A stretch of 46,836 nucleotides of DNA from Zavarzinia sp. (GCA_025869435.1 JAOZVS010000129.1:1-46836); one strand, 5' to 3'; counted from the first letter of the stretch, positions 26,628-35,805 are shown. Numbers and translations: made by a program. Notes: generated from the sequence alone by a model not told the origin.

Positions 26628-27819
26628 TCCCGTTCAGCACGGCGAATGTCGCGGGCCAGGCCCGCTCGAAGCCCTGAACCTTCACCTGCGCGGCGATCTC
26701 GCCGACGCTGGCGCGCCCGTCGATCGCCCGCGCGATCACGGGGGCGGACTGGGGCAGGGGGAAGCGATAGGCCAGCCCGTCCAGGGTCAGCTTCAGCACC
26801 CGGTCCGACCCCATCGCCGCCGCCATCTGCGCCCCGTCGGTCCGCGACCAGACCGGGATCGCATCCGGATCGAGGGGGGCGGGCGGCAGCGCCTCGTGAT
26901 CGGGATGGACGACATAGGCGACATGGCGGGCGATATTGCCGGCCAGACGTTCCGCCAGGACGGCCCTGTCCCGAGGATCGAGATCGCCTGCGATGCGCCG
27001 CAGCTGGGGATCGAGCAGATAGGTCTCGGGCTGGTAGCGCGCCGGCTCGATCAGGCTGGCAAGGCCAAGGCCGCCATCCTCGATCAGGCCGACGAAACTC
27101 TCGACATCATAGGCCCGGTCGCGCGAATGCAGCAAAAGATCGAAGATCCCGGCATCGCCGCCGTTCAGATGGTCGGTGACCGCTTCGTTGCGGCGCAGGC
27201 GGTTGGTCGTCGGCAGGGCCGGCAGCAGGCGCTTGGCGATGGCGAGCCGCGCCGCCGGCGGATCCCCCTCGGGCGCCAGCAGGCGCAGGGCATCCTGCAT
27301 GTCGTAAACGCCGCTGCGCCCGATCCGGCCATAGACCATCAACCCCATGCCGCCGCCCCGCGCCAGCACCGAGCGTAGCGCGGCGAGCCCCGCCGCCGGA
27401 TCGGCCAGATGGTGCAGCACGCCGCAGCAGTCGATGTAATCGAAGGGACCGGGCGCCAGGCGCTCGACATCGAGCAGGGAGCCGCGCACGAAATCGACCT
27501 TCAGGCCGCGGATCGCCGCCCGCTCGGCCGCGATTTTCTGCGCCGCCGCCGACATGTCGAGATGGGTGATCTCGGCCGCGATGCCGGCATCCGCCAGTTG
27601 CTGGGCCAGCATGATGCAGCCGTCGCCCGTGCCGCCCCCGGCGAAAAGCACGCGCATCCGCGCCGGCAGGCGGCCGCCGAAGATCCAGTGGCGCATTTCC
27701 GGCAGGGCGCCCGGGCTGCCCTCGATCAGGCGCCTGGCCTCGTCGCGCGGGTTGCGGGCGGGATAGGGCAGGGCCTCGTACTGGCGGGAGACCAGATCGT
27801 CGGCGGAAAGCGTCGTCAT
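26599..27819 (-). CDS. Class I SAM-dependent methyltransferase with C-terminal extension
   Basis: A 406-residue protein. Residues about 50-190 are a class I methyltransferase: motif I VLFAGGGTGDG (57-67), an acidic end of strand 2 (THLDMS), and motif IV FDYIDCCGVLHHL (126-138). The N-terminus starts with the 'SRQYEALPYPARNPRDE' segment common in this group. After a linker, residues about 320-406 form a small separate domain (LTLDGLAYRFPLPQ..., IDGRASVGEIAAQV) that looks like a winged-helix/PqqD-like fold, by inference only. The substrate is unknown. The ATG at 27817-27819 is preferred; longer frames add a basic, Pro-rich N-terminus. Confidence 0.82.
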   Translation of the reverse strand: MTTLSADDLVSRQYEALPYPARNPRDEARRLIEGSPGALPEMRHWIFGGRLPARMRVLFAGGGTGDGCIMLAQQLADAGIAAEITHLDMSAAAQKIAAERAAIRGLKVDFVRGSLLDVERLAPGPFDYIDCCGVLHHLADPAAGLAALRSVLARGGGMGLMVYGRIGRSGVYDMQDALRLLAPEGDPPAARLAIAKRLLPALPTTNRLRRNEAVTDHLNGGDAGIFDLLLHSRDRAYDVESFVGLIEDGGLGLASLIEPARYQPETYLLDPQLRRIAGDLDPRDRAVLAERLAGNIARHVAYVVHPDHEALPPAPLDPDAIPVWSRTDGAQMAAAMGSDRVLKLTLDGLAYRFPLPQSAPVIARAIDGRASVGEIAAQVKVQGFERAWPATFAVLNGISRLFLRRA

Positions 27820-28010
27820 GCGCTGCGGGCTCGGGCGGGGAACATGGCGGCGAAGGTGAAGCGGGCGGCGCGCTTTGTCCACCCTTCGAAGGGGTGGCGG
27901 AACTTGCTTGAGTGGATCCTCAACTGAACTTGTCACCGACGGTATCTGTTGCGGGGCACCATCCGGGTGATCGTTGTTTCAATTCAGAACGATTACAGGG
28001 TACCGCGTCG

Positions 28011-28964
28011 ATGGAAGAAGTATTCGTTCGAACAAATCTGATAAAGCCCGGCCGCCTTCATGAATTGAGCGCGAGATCGGATCTGAAAGGTGCCCTGCAG
28101 TTGTGCGGTCATTTTGCCGCCATCGGGGTCAGCGGCTGGCTTCTCTATCTCTCCCAAGGATCCTGGGCGGTGGTGCCAGTCTTTATCGTCCATGGCATCC
28201 TGCTGAATTTCCTTTATGCCGGTCAGCATGAACTTTGCCATTGGACCGTGTTTCGTACACGTCCGCTCAACGAAATCTTCGGCCGGCTCATCGGCTTCCT
28301 GATGATCTATCCGCGCGATTTCGACCTGATCCAGCACACCGCCCATCACCGCCACACCCAGGACTGGGCCCGGGACGGCGAGTTGGCCCGGCCGAAATAC
28401 ACGCTCCTGTCCTACCTCATGTGGTTCTTCGGACCTTCATACTGGCACACGCGGGTCGCGCGCATCCTGCGCATGGCCGCCGGCCGGGTGGTCGAGCCCT
28501 ATATCCCCGAGGCGCGCAAGGCCGATGTCATCCTCGAGGCGCGATTGCATCTCGCGGGCTATGCCCTGATCGCCGCGGTCTCGATCACGTTTCAGAGCTG
28601 GGCCGCCGTCCTCTATTGGCTGGCGCCGCTGGTGCTGATGAAATTCGTTCACCAGATGCAGAACACGATCGAGCATCTGGGCCTGTCCCACGACCAGAAC
28701 ATCCTGGTGAACACGCGGACGACGCGGACCAACCCGCTGATGCGGCGGATCTGCTGGAATATGCAGTATCACACGGCCCATCACGCTTTCCCGGGCGTGC
28801 CCTTCCACCGTCTGCCGCGACTGCACCGCGAAATCTTCGACGGCAACGGCATCGCGCCCAACAGCATGACCTATCTCGGCTTCCAGGCCCGGCTGTGGCG
28901 GGCGCTGGCGGCCGGCCGGGGCGAGGCGGCCTATGCGGACGACCAGGTCTGGGTGCGCGACTGA
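28011..28964 (+). CDS. Membrane fatty-acid-desaturase-like di-iron enzyme
   Basis: A 317-residue integral membrane enzyme of the desaturase/hydroxylase superfamily. Three histidine boxes for a di-iron centre are present: HELCH (73-77), HTAHH (109-113, followed by H115) and HTAHH (254-258), plus H222 and H227. Hydrophobic segments lie near 32-70, 92-105 and 183-212. Family members desaturate or hydroxylate acyl chains or small alicyclic and amine compounds, and the sequence alone does not fix the substrate. Because it leads an apparent operon with a polyamine-type importer and two dehydrogenases, a catabolic hydroxylase role is an inference. The ATG at 28011 is chosen; upstream in-frame sequence is intergenic in character. 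Confidence 0.85.
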   Translation: MEEVFVRTNLIKPGRLHELSARSDLKGALQLCGHFAAIGVSGWLLYLSQGSWAVVPVFIVHGILLNFLYAGQHELCHWTVFRTRPLNEIFGRLIGFLMIYPRDFDLIQHTAHHRHTQDWARDGELARPKYTLLSYLMWFFGPSYWHTRVARILRMAAGRVVEPYIPEARKADVILEARLHLAGYALIAAVSITFQSWAAVLYWLAPLVLMKFVHQMQNTIEHLGLSHDQNILVNTRTTRTNPLMRRICWNMQYHTAHHAFPGVPFHRLPRLHREIFDGNGIAPNSMTYLGFQARLWRALAAGRGEAAYADDQVWVRD

Positions 28965-29088
28965 GCCCCGGTCAAAGTGTCCTTTTACAGCTCGATAACT
29001 AACCGATGTTGCACTGCAGCGATCCCGCGCCGAAGCTGGACGGGACTGCTGGTGGCAGAGACGGCGTGACCTTCCGAGGGAGAGTACC

Positions 29089-30225
29089 ATGAGCAGCAAA
29101 GACGAAATCCTGCGCGTTCGCCGCTATTTCGACATGAGCCGGCGCGATTTGCTGCGCGGCGCCGCCGCCCTTGGCGCCGCCGGTGCCCTCGGCTTTGGCG
29201 GAATGCGCAAGGCCGCGGCCGCGACCGACATCAATTATATCGGCTGGGAAGGCTATGACACTTTCCTGACGGGCGGCGATTTCGACAAGGCCAAGGGCTT
29301 CGCCCTGCAGAAGACGCTGATCTCCTCGACCGATGAGATCATCACCAAGCTGCGCCTCGACAGCAGCGCGGTCGACGTCTGCACGCCCTATTTCGTCAAT
29401 GACGATTTCCTGGGCGCCGAGGGCTTGCTGGCGCCGCTCGACCTAGCGCAGATCCCCAATTTCGCCAAGCTCCACCCGACCATCAAGCACTATGCCGAAA
29501 GCAACATGAGCGAGGATGGCAAGTGGTTTGCCTGTCCCTTCACCTTCGGCTCGATCTGCATGCTTTATGACTCGACGCAGATCGCGGCGCCGACCTCATG
29601 GGCCGATCTGATGAAGGACGAATACAAGGGCAAGGCGGCGATCACCGCCGATTATCAGGGCAATATCTTCGCCATGGCCCGGGTCCTCGGCATCGCCAAT
29701 CCGCACCACATGACCCGCGACGAGCTGGCGAAGACGACCGAGCTGCTGATCACCCTGAAGAAGAAGCATCTGAAGGCGATCGCTCCGTCCTACGGCGATC
29801 TGATCAACATGTACGTCAACAAGGAAATCGTGATCTCGCAAGGCTGGGAGCCGGTCTCCACCTGGATCGGCGACGGCACCACGGTGAAGGTCGCCTACCC
29901 CAAGGAAGGCGCCAGCGGCTTCATCGAAGGCTATGCCATCGGCAAGGGCTCGTCCAAGTCGGCCGAGGCCCATGCCCTGATCAACAACGCCCTCTCGCTC
30001 GAAGGCCAGATCGCCGGCGCCGATCTCAGCTCGATCCCGGTGGTGACGACCGAGGCGATGGAGAAGGCGGGCGCCGCTAACAAGGCGCTCTACGACTATA
30101 CGGACCTCGAAGGTTACTTCACCAGGAAGAGCCTGGTGATGGAGATGTATCCGCTCGACGAGGATGGCGAATACGCGATCTGGGACGATTACCAGGAAGC
30201 CTGGGAAAAGGTGCTCAAGGCCTGA
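29089..30225 (+). CDS. Extracellular solute-binding protein, spermidine/putrescine type
   Basis: A 378-residue periplasmic binding protein of the PotD/PotF family (SBP_bac_8 class). It has a twin-arginine signal (MSRRDLLRGAAALGAAGALG, 16-35), so it is probably exported folded. The mature domain has 'INYIGWEGYDTFL', 'WFACPFTFGSICMLYDS' and 'WADLMKDEYKGKAAITAD' segments usual for this family. The ATG follows GAGGGAGAG. It is the ligand receptor of the transporter encoded by the next three genes; the stop lies 4 nt before the ATPase ATG. The ligand is not evident. Confidence 0.9.
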   Translation: MSSKDEILRVRRYFDMSRRDLLRGAAALGAAGALGFGGMRKAAAATDINYIGWEGYDTFLTGGDFDKAKGFALQKTLISSTDEIITKLRLDSSAVDVCTPYFVNDDFLGAEGLLAPLDLAQIPNFAKLHPTIKHYAESNMSEDGKWFACPFTFGSICMLYDSTQIAAPTSWADLMKDEYKGKAAITADYQGNIFAMARVLGIANPHHMTRDELAKTTELLITLKKKHLKAIAPSYGDLINMYVNKEIVISQGWEPVSTWIGDGTTVKVAYPKEGASGFIEGYAIGKGSSKSAEAHALINNALSLEGQIAGADLSSIPVVTTEAMEKAGAANKALYDYTDLEGYFTRKSLVMEMYPLDEDGEYAIWDDYQEAWEKVLKA

Positions 30226-30229
30226 CCGG

Positions 30230-31270
30230 ATGAGCGATCCCCTGCTGCGTCTGCGGAATATCTCCAAGCGTTACCGCGAAACCCAGGCCGTCCACCCGCT
30301 CGACCTCGAGGTCGGGCGGGGGGATTTCGTCGCCCTGCTCGGGCCGTCGGGCTGCGGCAAGACCACCTTGCTGCGCATGATCGGCGGCTTCCTGCCGCCG
30401 AGCACGGGCAGCATCGAGATCGGCGGCCAGGACGTGACCGCCCTCGGCCCCGAGAAGCGCAACACCAACATGGTGTTCCAGGGCTATGGCCTGTTCCCCC
30501 ACATGACCGTGGCCCAGAACATCGGCTATGGCCCCAGGATCGCCGGCCGCGACCCGGAACAGATCGATCTCGAGGTCGTGCGGATGCTGAACCTCGTCCA
30601 TCTCGGCGCGGTCGCCGACCGGCTGCCGGCGGCACTCTCAGGCGGACAGCAGCAGCGCGTCGCGCTGGCCCGCGCCCTCGTCATGCGGCCCAGCATCCTT
30701 CTCCTCGACGAGCCGCTCGCCGCCCTCGACCTCAAGCTGCGGAAGGCGATGCAGGACGAGCTGAAGGCCCTGCACAAGGCGATCGGCGGCACCTTCATCT
30801 TCGTCACCCACGACCAGGGCGAGGCGATCGATCTCGCCAACCGGATCGTCATCATGGAAGCGGGCCGCATCGTCCAGCAGGGCACGCCCGAGGATGTCTA
30901 TCGCCGCCCGGCCAGCCGTTTCGTCGCCTCCTTCGTCGGCGACGCCAACATGCTGCCGGCGGTGCGCAAGGGCGGCGAAGTGGCGATTGGTGGCGGGCGT
31001 CTGCCGTCGCCGGGGCCGGATGGCGCCGTGCTGGTGGTCATCCGCCCGGACGATGTCACCCTTGGCGGCGCGGAGCCGCTGTCCCTCGCGGGCACGCTGA
31101 CCGAAAGCCGCTTCATGGGGCCTTACCTGCGGCTCGTGGTGACACTGGCCGATGGCGCGGCCCTGACCGTGCACCGCCCGTCCGGCGTCGACGGGCCGGC
31201 GCTGCCGGGCGTTGGCGATGCCATTGCCCTGGGCCTGCCGGCGGCGGCCTGCAGCGTGGTCGCGCCATGA
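30230..31270 (+). CDS. ABC transporter ATPase, PotA type
   Basis: A 346-residue ATPase. Walker A is GPSGCGKTT, the signature is LSGGQQQR, Walker B is ILLLDEPLAALDL, with a switch histidine in FVTHDQGEA. The C-terminal third is a TOBE-type regulatory domain (about 240-346). The strongest resemblance is to spermidine/putrescine PotA and related CUT1-like ATPases. The ATG at 30230 lies 4 nt after the binding-protein stop; the 3' end overlaps the first permease by 4 nt. Earlier in-frame starts lie inside the preceding gene. Confidence 0.93.
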   Translation: MSDPLLRLRNISKRYRETQAVHPLDLEVGRGDFVALLGPSGCGKTTLLRMIGGFLPPSTGSIEIGGQDVTALGPEKRNTNMVFQGYGLFPHMTVAQNIGYGPRIAGRDPEQIDLEVVRMLNLVHLGAVADRLPAALSGGQQQRVALARALVMRPSILLLDEPLAALDLKLRKAMQDELKALHKAIGGTFIFVTHDQGEAIDLANRIVIMEAGRIVQQGTPEDVYRRPASRFVASFVGDANMLPAVRKGGEVAIGGGRLPSPGPDGAVLVVIRPDDVTLGGAEPLSLAGTLTESRFMGPYLRLVVTLADGAALTVHRPSGVDGPALPGVGDAIALGLPAAACSVVAP

Positions 31271-32124
31271 GCCTGTCGCCCGCCACGCGGCGGGCCCTTG
31301 GCCTGTCGCCCGCGCTCGCCATCTTCGGGCTGTTTTTCGCCCTGCCCATGGCCTATCTGCTGGTCGTCACCTTTTGGCGCATCAAGCGCTATCGGCTGAC
31401 CCCGGATTTCACCCTGGGCAATTACGCCGATGTCTTCGGCGACTATCTTCACGCGCTTGGCTTCACGCTGGCGATCGCCCTCACGATCGCCCTGATCACG
31501 ACGGCGCTGGCCTTCGCCATCGCCTATCTGATCCGTTTCCGCTCGGGCCTGTTCGGGCAGATCATCCTGCTGTCGGCGCTGGCGACCCTGTTCGGCGGCT
31601 ATCTGGTGAAAATCTATGCCTGGAAGGCGATGCTGGGCGCGCAGGGCAGCGTCAACCTGCTGCTGATCACCCTCGGCCTCATCGACGAGCCGATTTCCTG
31701 GCTGCTCTACAGTCCCGCCGCCGTGGTGATCACCCTCGTTCATTTCATGCTGCCCTTCGCCCTGCTGCCCATTCTCGCGGGGCTGCGCGGTGTCTCGGAA
31801 GCCCCGCTGGAGGCGGCGCGCGACCTCGGCGCCAAGCCCTGGCAGATCACCAGGGATATCGTCCTGCCGCAGTGCCGGGGCAGCCTGTTCTCGGCCTTCT
31901 CGATCGCCTTCCTGATCCCCGCCGGCGATTATGTGACGCCCCGGCTGGTCGGCGGTCCCGAGACCTTCATGGTCGGCAATTTCATCGAAAATCTCTTCGT
32001 CGGGCGGATGAACGCGCCCATGGGCGCCGCGCTCGCCTTCACCACGCTGCTGGCCTGCGGCATCGTGCTGGTCGCCGCCAACTGGCTGCTGGCCCGGGCG
32101 CTGACGCCCAAATGGGGACGCTGA
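31267..32124 (+). CDS. ABC transporter permease, PotB type
   Basis: A 285-residue inner-membrane permease with about six helices and the EAA-type coupling loop 'EAARDLGAKPWQITRDIVLPQ' (given as EAARDLGAKPWQITRDI). It resembles PotB/PotH of polyamine-type importers. The ATG overlaps the ATPase gene by 4 nt, and the stop is followed after one base by the second permease gene. Together these form the membrane channel. Confidence 0.92.
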   Translation: MSLSPATRRALGLSPALAIFGLFFALPMAYLLVVTFWRIKRYRLTPDFTLGNYADVFGDYLHALGFTLAIALTIALITTALAFAIAYLIRFRSGLFGQIILLSALATLFGGYLVKIYAWKAMLGAQGSVNLLLITLGLIDEPISWLLYSPAAVVITLVHFMLPFALLPILAGLRGVSEAPLEAARDLGAKPWQITRDIVLPQCRGSLFSAFSIAFLIPAGDYVTPRLVGGPETFMVGNFIENLFVGRMNAPMGAALAFTTLLACGIVLVAANWLLARALTPKWGR

Positions 32125-32125
32125 G

Positions 32126-32902
32126 ATGATCGCCAGATCGCAGGTCGTGTGGACGGCATTCGGCGCGGCGGCGCTGGTCTTTCTCCTGTCGCCGCTGGTC
32201 CTTGTCGTCTTTTTCTCGCTGTCGGAAAATGCCAACGCGACTTTCCCGCCGGGCGGGATGACGCTGCATTGGTATGACGTGCTGTTCGGCAACCCGGATT
32301 TCTGGAAGGCGCTTGGCAACAGCGCCATCATCACCCTTTGCGTCGGCCTTGTTTCCATGATCTCGGGCACGCTGGCGGCCATGGCGCTGGCCCGTTCGGG
32401 TCCCAAGGTCGCCAATGGCGTGATCGCCCTCGTTACCATGCCGATCATGCTGCCACCGCTCGTGCTCGCGCTGGCGCTGGCCACCGGCTATTCCTCCCTC
32501 GGCCTGCCGCTCGGCCTCGCGACGGTGATCCCCAGCCATCTGGTCTTCACCCAGCCTTTCGTCATTCTGGTGGTTTATGCCCAGATGTCCGGCTTCAACA
32601 TGGCCATCCTTGACAGTGCCCGCGACCTCGGCGCCGGCCCCTGGACCATCTTCCGCACCGTCATCCTGCCGATCATCCGGCCGACCCTGATCGGCGCGAC
32701 CCTGATGGCCATGGCGGTCTCGCTCGACGATTTCATCATCACCTATTTCACCATCGGCGGCGGCATGACCCTGCCGACCATGATCTGGGGTATGCTGCGC
32801 AAGGCGCTCGATCCCAGCATCAACGCGCTTGGCTCGCTCGTGCTGGTCGCCACCATCGGCACCAGCCTGCTGGCCCTGCGCCTGACCCGTTACCGAGGTT
32901 GA
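32126..32902 (+). CDS. ABC transporter permease, PotC type
   Basis: A 258-residue permease with about six membrane helices, related to PotC/PotI. The coupling loop is DSARDLGAGPWTIFRTVILP. The segment SLDDFIITYFTIGGG matches the PotC family well. It starts one base after the first permease and ends one base before the first dehydrogenase gene, so transport and oxidation genes form one tight operon. Confidence 0.92.
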   Translation: MIARSQVVWTAFGAAALVFLLSPLVLVVFFSLSENANATFPPGGMTLHWYDVLFGNPDFWKALGNSAIITLCVGLVSMISGTLAAMALARSGPKVANGVIALVTMPIMLPPLVLALALATGYSSLGLPLGLATVIPSHLVFTQPFVILVVYAQMSGFNMAILDSARDLGAGPWTIFRTVILPIIRPTLIGATLMAMAVSLDDFIITYFTIGGGMTLPTMIWGMLRKALDPSINALGSLVLVATIGTSLLALRLTRYRG

Positions 32903-32903
32903 G

Positions 32904-33680
32904 ATGACCACCCACGACTTCACCGGCCGCCATGTCCTGATCACCGGCGCCAGCATGGGCATCGGCCTTGCCATCGCGAAGGCCTTCGCGCTGGCGGGCG
33001 CCGAGCTCACCCTGATGGCCGAGAATGACGCCATCCATGCCGCGGGGGCGGAGGTTGCCGCCGCCTGCGGCCGGCCGGTCCGTGCCCTCAAGTGCGACAT
33101 CGCCGATCGCGCCGCCGTCTATGCCGCCATCGGCGCGCTGCCCGCTATCGACGTGCTGATCAACAATGCCGGCTTCCAGCCGATGACGCCGCTGCCCGGC
33201 GCGACAAAGGAAAGCGACGACGCCTTCGAGCGCTGCATCGCCGTCAATGTCCTCGGCACCTATTACGTCACAAGGGCGGCGCTGCCGCTGATGGGCCGGG
33301 GCGGGCGCATCATCGTCACCTCGTCGATCTGGGGCCGCACCGGGGCCGCCGGCTTTTCCGGCTATGCCGCCTCGAAACACGCGGTCGCCGGCTTCATGCG
33401 CTCCCTCGCGATGGAACTCGGGCCGCTCGGCATCACGGTCAACGCGGTCTGCCCCGGCTGGGTCGAGACCGAAGGCTCCATGTGGACGATCAGGGCCGAG
33501 GCGGCGGAGTTGGGTGTTCCCGTGGCCGAACTGGTCGCGCGTTACCTGGGCGCCCAGCCGATCCCCGGCATGATGCAGCCCGAGGCCGTGGCGCCCGCCT
33601 ATCTCTTCCTCGCGTCCGACGGGGCGGCCGATATCACCGGCCAGATGCTCAACGTCGATCGCGGCAGTTTCATCGGCTGA
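32904..33680 (+). CDS. Short-chain dehydrogenase/reductase (first of two)
   Basis: A 258-residue classical SDR. The cofactor motif is TGASMGIG (about 14-21), the NNAG motif follows (about 88-91), and the catalytic Ser-Tyr-Lys set is visible as TSSIWG and YAASK. The C-terminus MLNVDRGSFIG is the usual family ending. NAD(P)-dependent alcohol or ketone oxidation is expected, and the specificity is not readable. It is directly coupled to the transporter genes (one-base gap) and is followed 13 nt later by a second SDR. Confidence 0.9.
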   Translation: MTTHDFTGRHVLITGASMGIGLAIAKAFALAGAELTLMAENDAIHAAGAEVAAACGRPVRALKCDIADRAAVYAAIGALPAIDVLINNAGFQPMTPLPGATKESDDAFERCIAVNVLGTYYVTRAALPLMGRGGRIIVTSSIWGRTGAAGFSGYAASKHAVAGFMRSLAMELGPLGITVNAVCPGWVETEGSMWTIRAEAAELGVPVAELVARYLGAQPIPGMMQPEAVAPAYLFLASDGAADITGQMLNVDRGSFIG

Positions 33681-33693
33681 AGGCGAAACATCC

Positions 33694-34467
33694 ATGTCAA
33701 AGCTCCAAGGGCGCATCGCCATCGTGACCGGCGGCGCCGCCGGCATCGGCTTCGCCGCCGCGACACTCCTTTCCCGGGAAGGCGCCACCGTGGTGCTGAC
33801 CGATATCGACGAGGCGGGCGGCATCGCCGCGGCGGCGACGCTGCCCGGCGCGCTGTTCATCGCCCATGACGTCGCCAGCGAAGCCTCGTGGCAGGCGGTG
33901 ATGGCGGCCGTCATCGACCGCTTCGGCCGCCTCGACATTCTCGTCAACAACGCCGGCATCCAGCTCACCCGGGCTTTGGAGGAGACCAGCCTCGACGACT
34001 GGCACCGGGTGATGAACGTCAATGCCGACAGCGCCTTTCTCGGCACCAAACTGGCGATCGGCATCATGAAGACGACCGGCGGCGGCTCCATCGTCAATCT
34101 GTCCTCGACCTTCGGCATCATCGCCGACGGGTTGAATGCCGCCTATTGCGCTTCAAAGGCGGCGGTGCGCCATTTCACCAAGGCGGCGGCGCTCTATTGC
34201 GCCGACCGGGGTTATGGCATCCGGGTGAATTCGGTCCATCCGGGCCTCGCCTGGACCCCGATGCTGGAGCGCGAGATCGTTGACGTCGCGGCCCAGCGCG
34301 GCCTTTCCGACACCTCTTCCGTCCGGGCGGAATGGAACCGCATCTGCCCCCTTGGCGTCGGCACCGCCGAGGATATCGCCGAAGGCATCCTCTACCTCGC
34401 CTCCGATGCCTCGAAATATGTCACCGGCAGCGAGCTGGTGATCGACGGCGGCCATATCATCCGCTGA
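33694..34467 (+). CDS. Short-chain dehydrogenase/reductase (second of two)
   Basis: A 257-residue classical SDR with TGGAAGIG (about 12-19), acidic LTDID at the end of strand 2 (favouring NAD over NADP), NNAG (about 87-90), catalytic SSTFG and YCASK, and the ending GSELVIDGGHIIR. It is closer to cyclic alcohol or hydroxysteroid-type dehydrogenases than to FabG, as inferred from the NAD-type acidic residue and the VHPGLAWTPML segment. It ends the apparent operon that starts with the desaturase-like gene; no terminator is evident in the following 121 bp. Confidence 0.9.
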   Translation: MSKLQGRIAIVTGGAAGIGFAAATLLSREGATVVLTDIDEAGGIAAAATLPGALFIAHDVASEASWQAVMAAVIDRFGRLDILVNNAGIQLTRALEETSLDDWHRVMNVNADSAFLGTKLAIGIMKTTGGGSIVNLSSTFGIIADGLNAAYCASKAAVRHFTKAAALYCADRGYGIRVNSVHPGLAWTPMLEREIVDVAAQRGLSDTSSVRAEWNRICPLGVGTAEDIAEGILYLASDASKYVTGSELVIDGGHIIR

Positions 34468-34588
34468 TGTTCCCGCAAGGGTGGTTAACCATGGTAACGG
34501 GGCAGAAAGGCAGTGACGCCGATTGAGCCTGCCTGTCCCCGGTGGTAGAACGGCCATAGTGGTGGCAGTTTTTTGGGGCGGGGGTTAC

Positions 34589-35659
34589 ATGCGCGGATTG
34601 TCTCGCATTGTTCTGGGGGCGCTTGTGCTGGCGGGCGGGGCTTCGCCGGCCTTCGCCGATGGCGACCTGGGCCCTGGGCCCTACCTCGGCGGCTATGGCG
34701 CCTTCGTCATCCCGCAGAGCATCGACGTCGAAGGCGATGCCGACGGCGACGGCATAGACGACAAGGCGGACATCGAATTCGACAATGGCTGGGGTGTCGG
34801 CGCCCTGCTCGGTTACGACTACGGGGCCATTCGGGTCGAGGCGGACATCGGCTATCGCAGCTTCGACGCGACCGACATCAAGAACCTGCGCCTGGGCGAT
34901 GGTGCGGGCGGCTATACCGACGTCGGCGATTCCGCGACCGACAACAATTTCGGCCTGCTCAGCGTGATGGGCAATGTCCTCTACGAATACGAGAATTCCT
35001 CGATCTTCACGCCCTATGTCGGTGCCGGTCTCGGCGCGGCCTGGGTTTTCGTGAACGAAGGCAACGGCGCCGTGACCATCGCTTCCGGCGATGACGTCGG
35101 CTTCGCCTATCAGGGCATCGTCGGCGCCAAGGTCGCGATCGACGACAATCTGTCGGCCTTCGCCGATTACCGCTACCTCGGCACCTCGGACATCCAGGTG
35201 AACGAGCTGCATTCGTCCTATGCGCTGCAGAGCGTGCAGGCCGGCCTCGTCTATGCCTTCAGCGCCTATGACCCGCCGCCGGCGCCGGTGCCGGCACCGG
35301 AAGCGGCGCCCGTGCCCGACGCCGCCATGGCGCGGTCCTTCATGGTGTTCTTCGACTGGAATTCGGCCGACGTGTCGTCCGATGCCGCCGCGATCATCCA
35401 GGATGCCGCCCAGTCGGCGATGAACCTCGGCGTCAGCCGGATCGAGCTGACGGGCCATGCCGACCGTTCGGGCTCGCCCGCCTATAATCAGGCCCTGTCC
35501 TTGCGCCGGGCCGAGGCGGTGAAAGCCAAGCTGCTGGAACTCGGCCTGACCTCGGCGGAAATCGTCACCCTGGGCAAGGGCGAGTCCGCGCCGCTGGTGC
35601 CGACGCCGGATGGCGTGCGCGAGCCGCAGAACCGCCGGGTGGAAATCGTCCTGCCCTGA
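34589..35659 (+). CDS. OmpA-family outer-membrane protein with N-terminal beta-barrel
   Basis: A 356-residue protein. The signal peptide is about residues 1-23 (ends SPAFA). Residues 24-230 look like an eight-stranded beta-barrel, with alternating aromatic strands and an acidic Asp/Gly-rich extracellular loop (EGDADGDGIDDKADIEFDNG). A Pro/Ala hinge (PPPAPVPAPEAAPVPDA) leads to a C-terminal OmpA peptidoglycan-binding domain with FDWNSADVSSDA, ELTGHADRSGS (about 286-296) and the RRAEAVK and NRRVEIVLP ends. It tethers the outer membrane to the wall. The ATG at 34589 gives a good signal peptide; a strong terminator follows. Confidence 0.93.
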   Translation: MRGLSRIVLGALVLAGGASPAFADGDLGPGPYLGGYGAFVIPQSIDVEGDADGDGIDDKADIEFDNGWGVGALLGYDYGAIRVEADIGYRSFDATDIKNLRLGDGAGGYTDVGDSATDNNFGLLSVMGNVLYEYENSSIFTPYVGAGLGAAWVFVNEGNGAVTIASGDDVGFAYQGIVGAKVAIDDNLSAFADYRYLGTSDIQVNELHSSYALQSVQAGLVYAFSAYDPPPAPVPAPEAAPVPDAAMARSFMVFFDWNSADVSSDAAAIIQDAAQSAMNLGVSRIELTGHADRSGSPAYNQALSLRRAEAVKAKLLELGLTSAEIVTLGKGESAPLVPTPDGVREPQNRRVEIVLP

Positions 35660-35682
35660 GCGGCCCTGGCTCGATCTCGATG

Positions 35683-35711
35683 AAGGCCGGTCCCCTGGGG
35701 CCGGCCTTTTT
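35683..35711 (+). terminator. Intrinsic terminator of the OmpA-family gene
   Basis: AAGGCCGG (35683-35690) pairs with CCGGCCTT (35701-35708) around a 10-nt loop; the right arm runs into five T residues (35707-35711). Confidence 0.92.
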
Positions 35712-35805
35712 CATGTCGGGTTTATCCTGGCATTGAGGCCGCAGACCCCTTGACGCCGCCGCGCCGCCCCTGTCGCATGGGAAAAACAGCGGGGGAACGG
35801 GGAAA

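Noticed and set aside
27908-27923. TTGAG-TGGATC-CTCAA inverted repeat between methyltransferase and desaturase genes
   Set aside because: Arms are only 5 bp; too short to separate from chance without comparative data.
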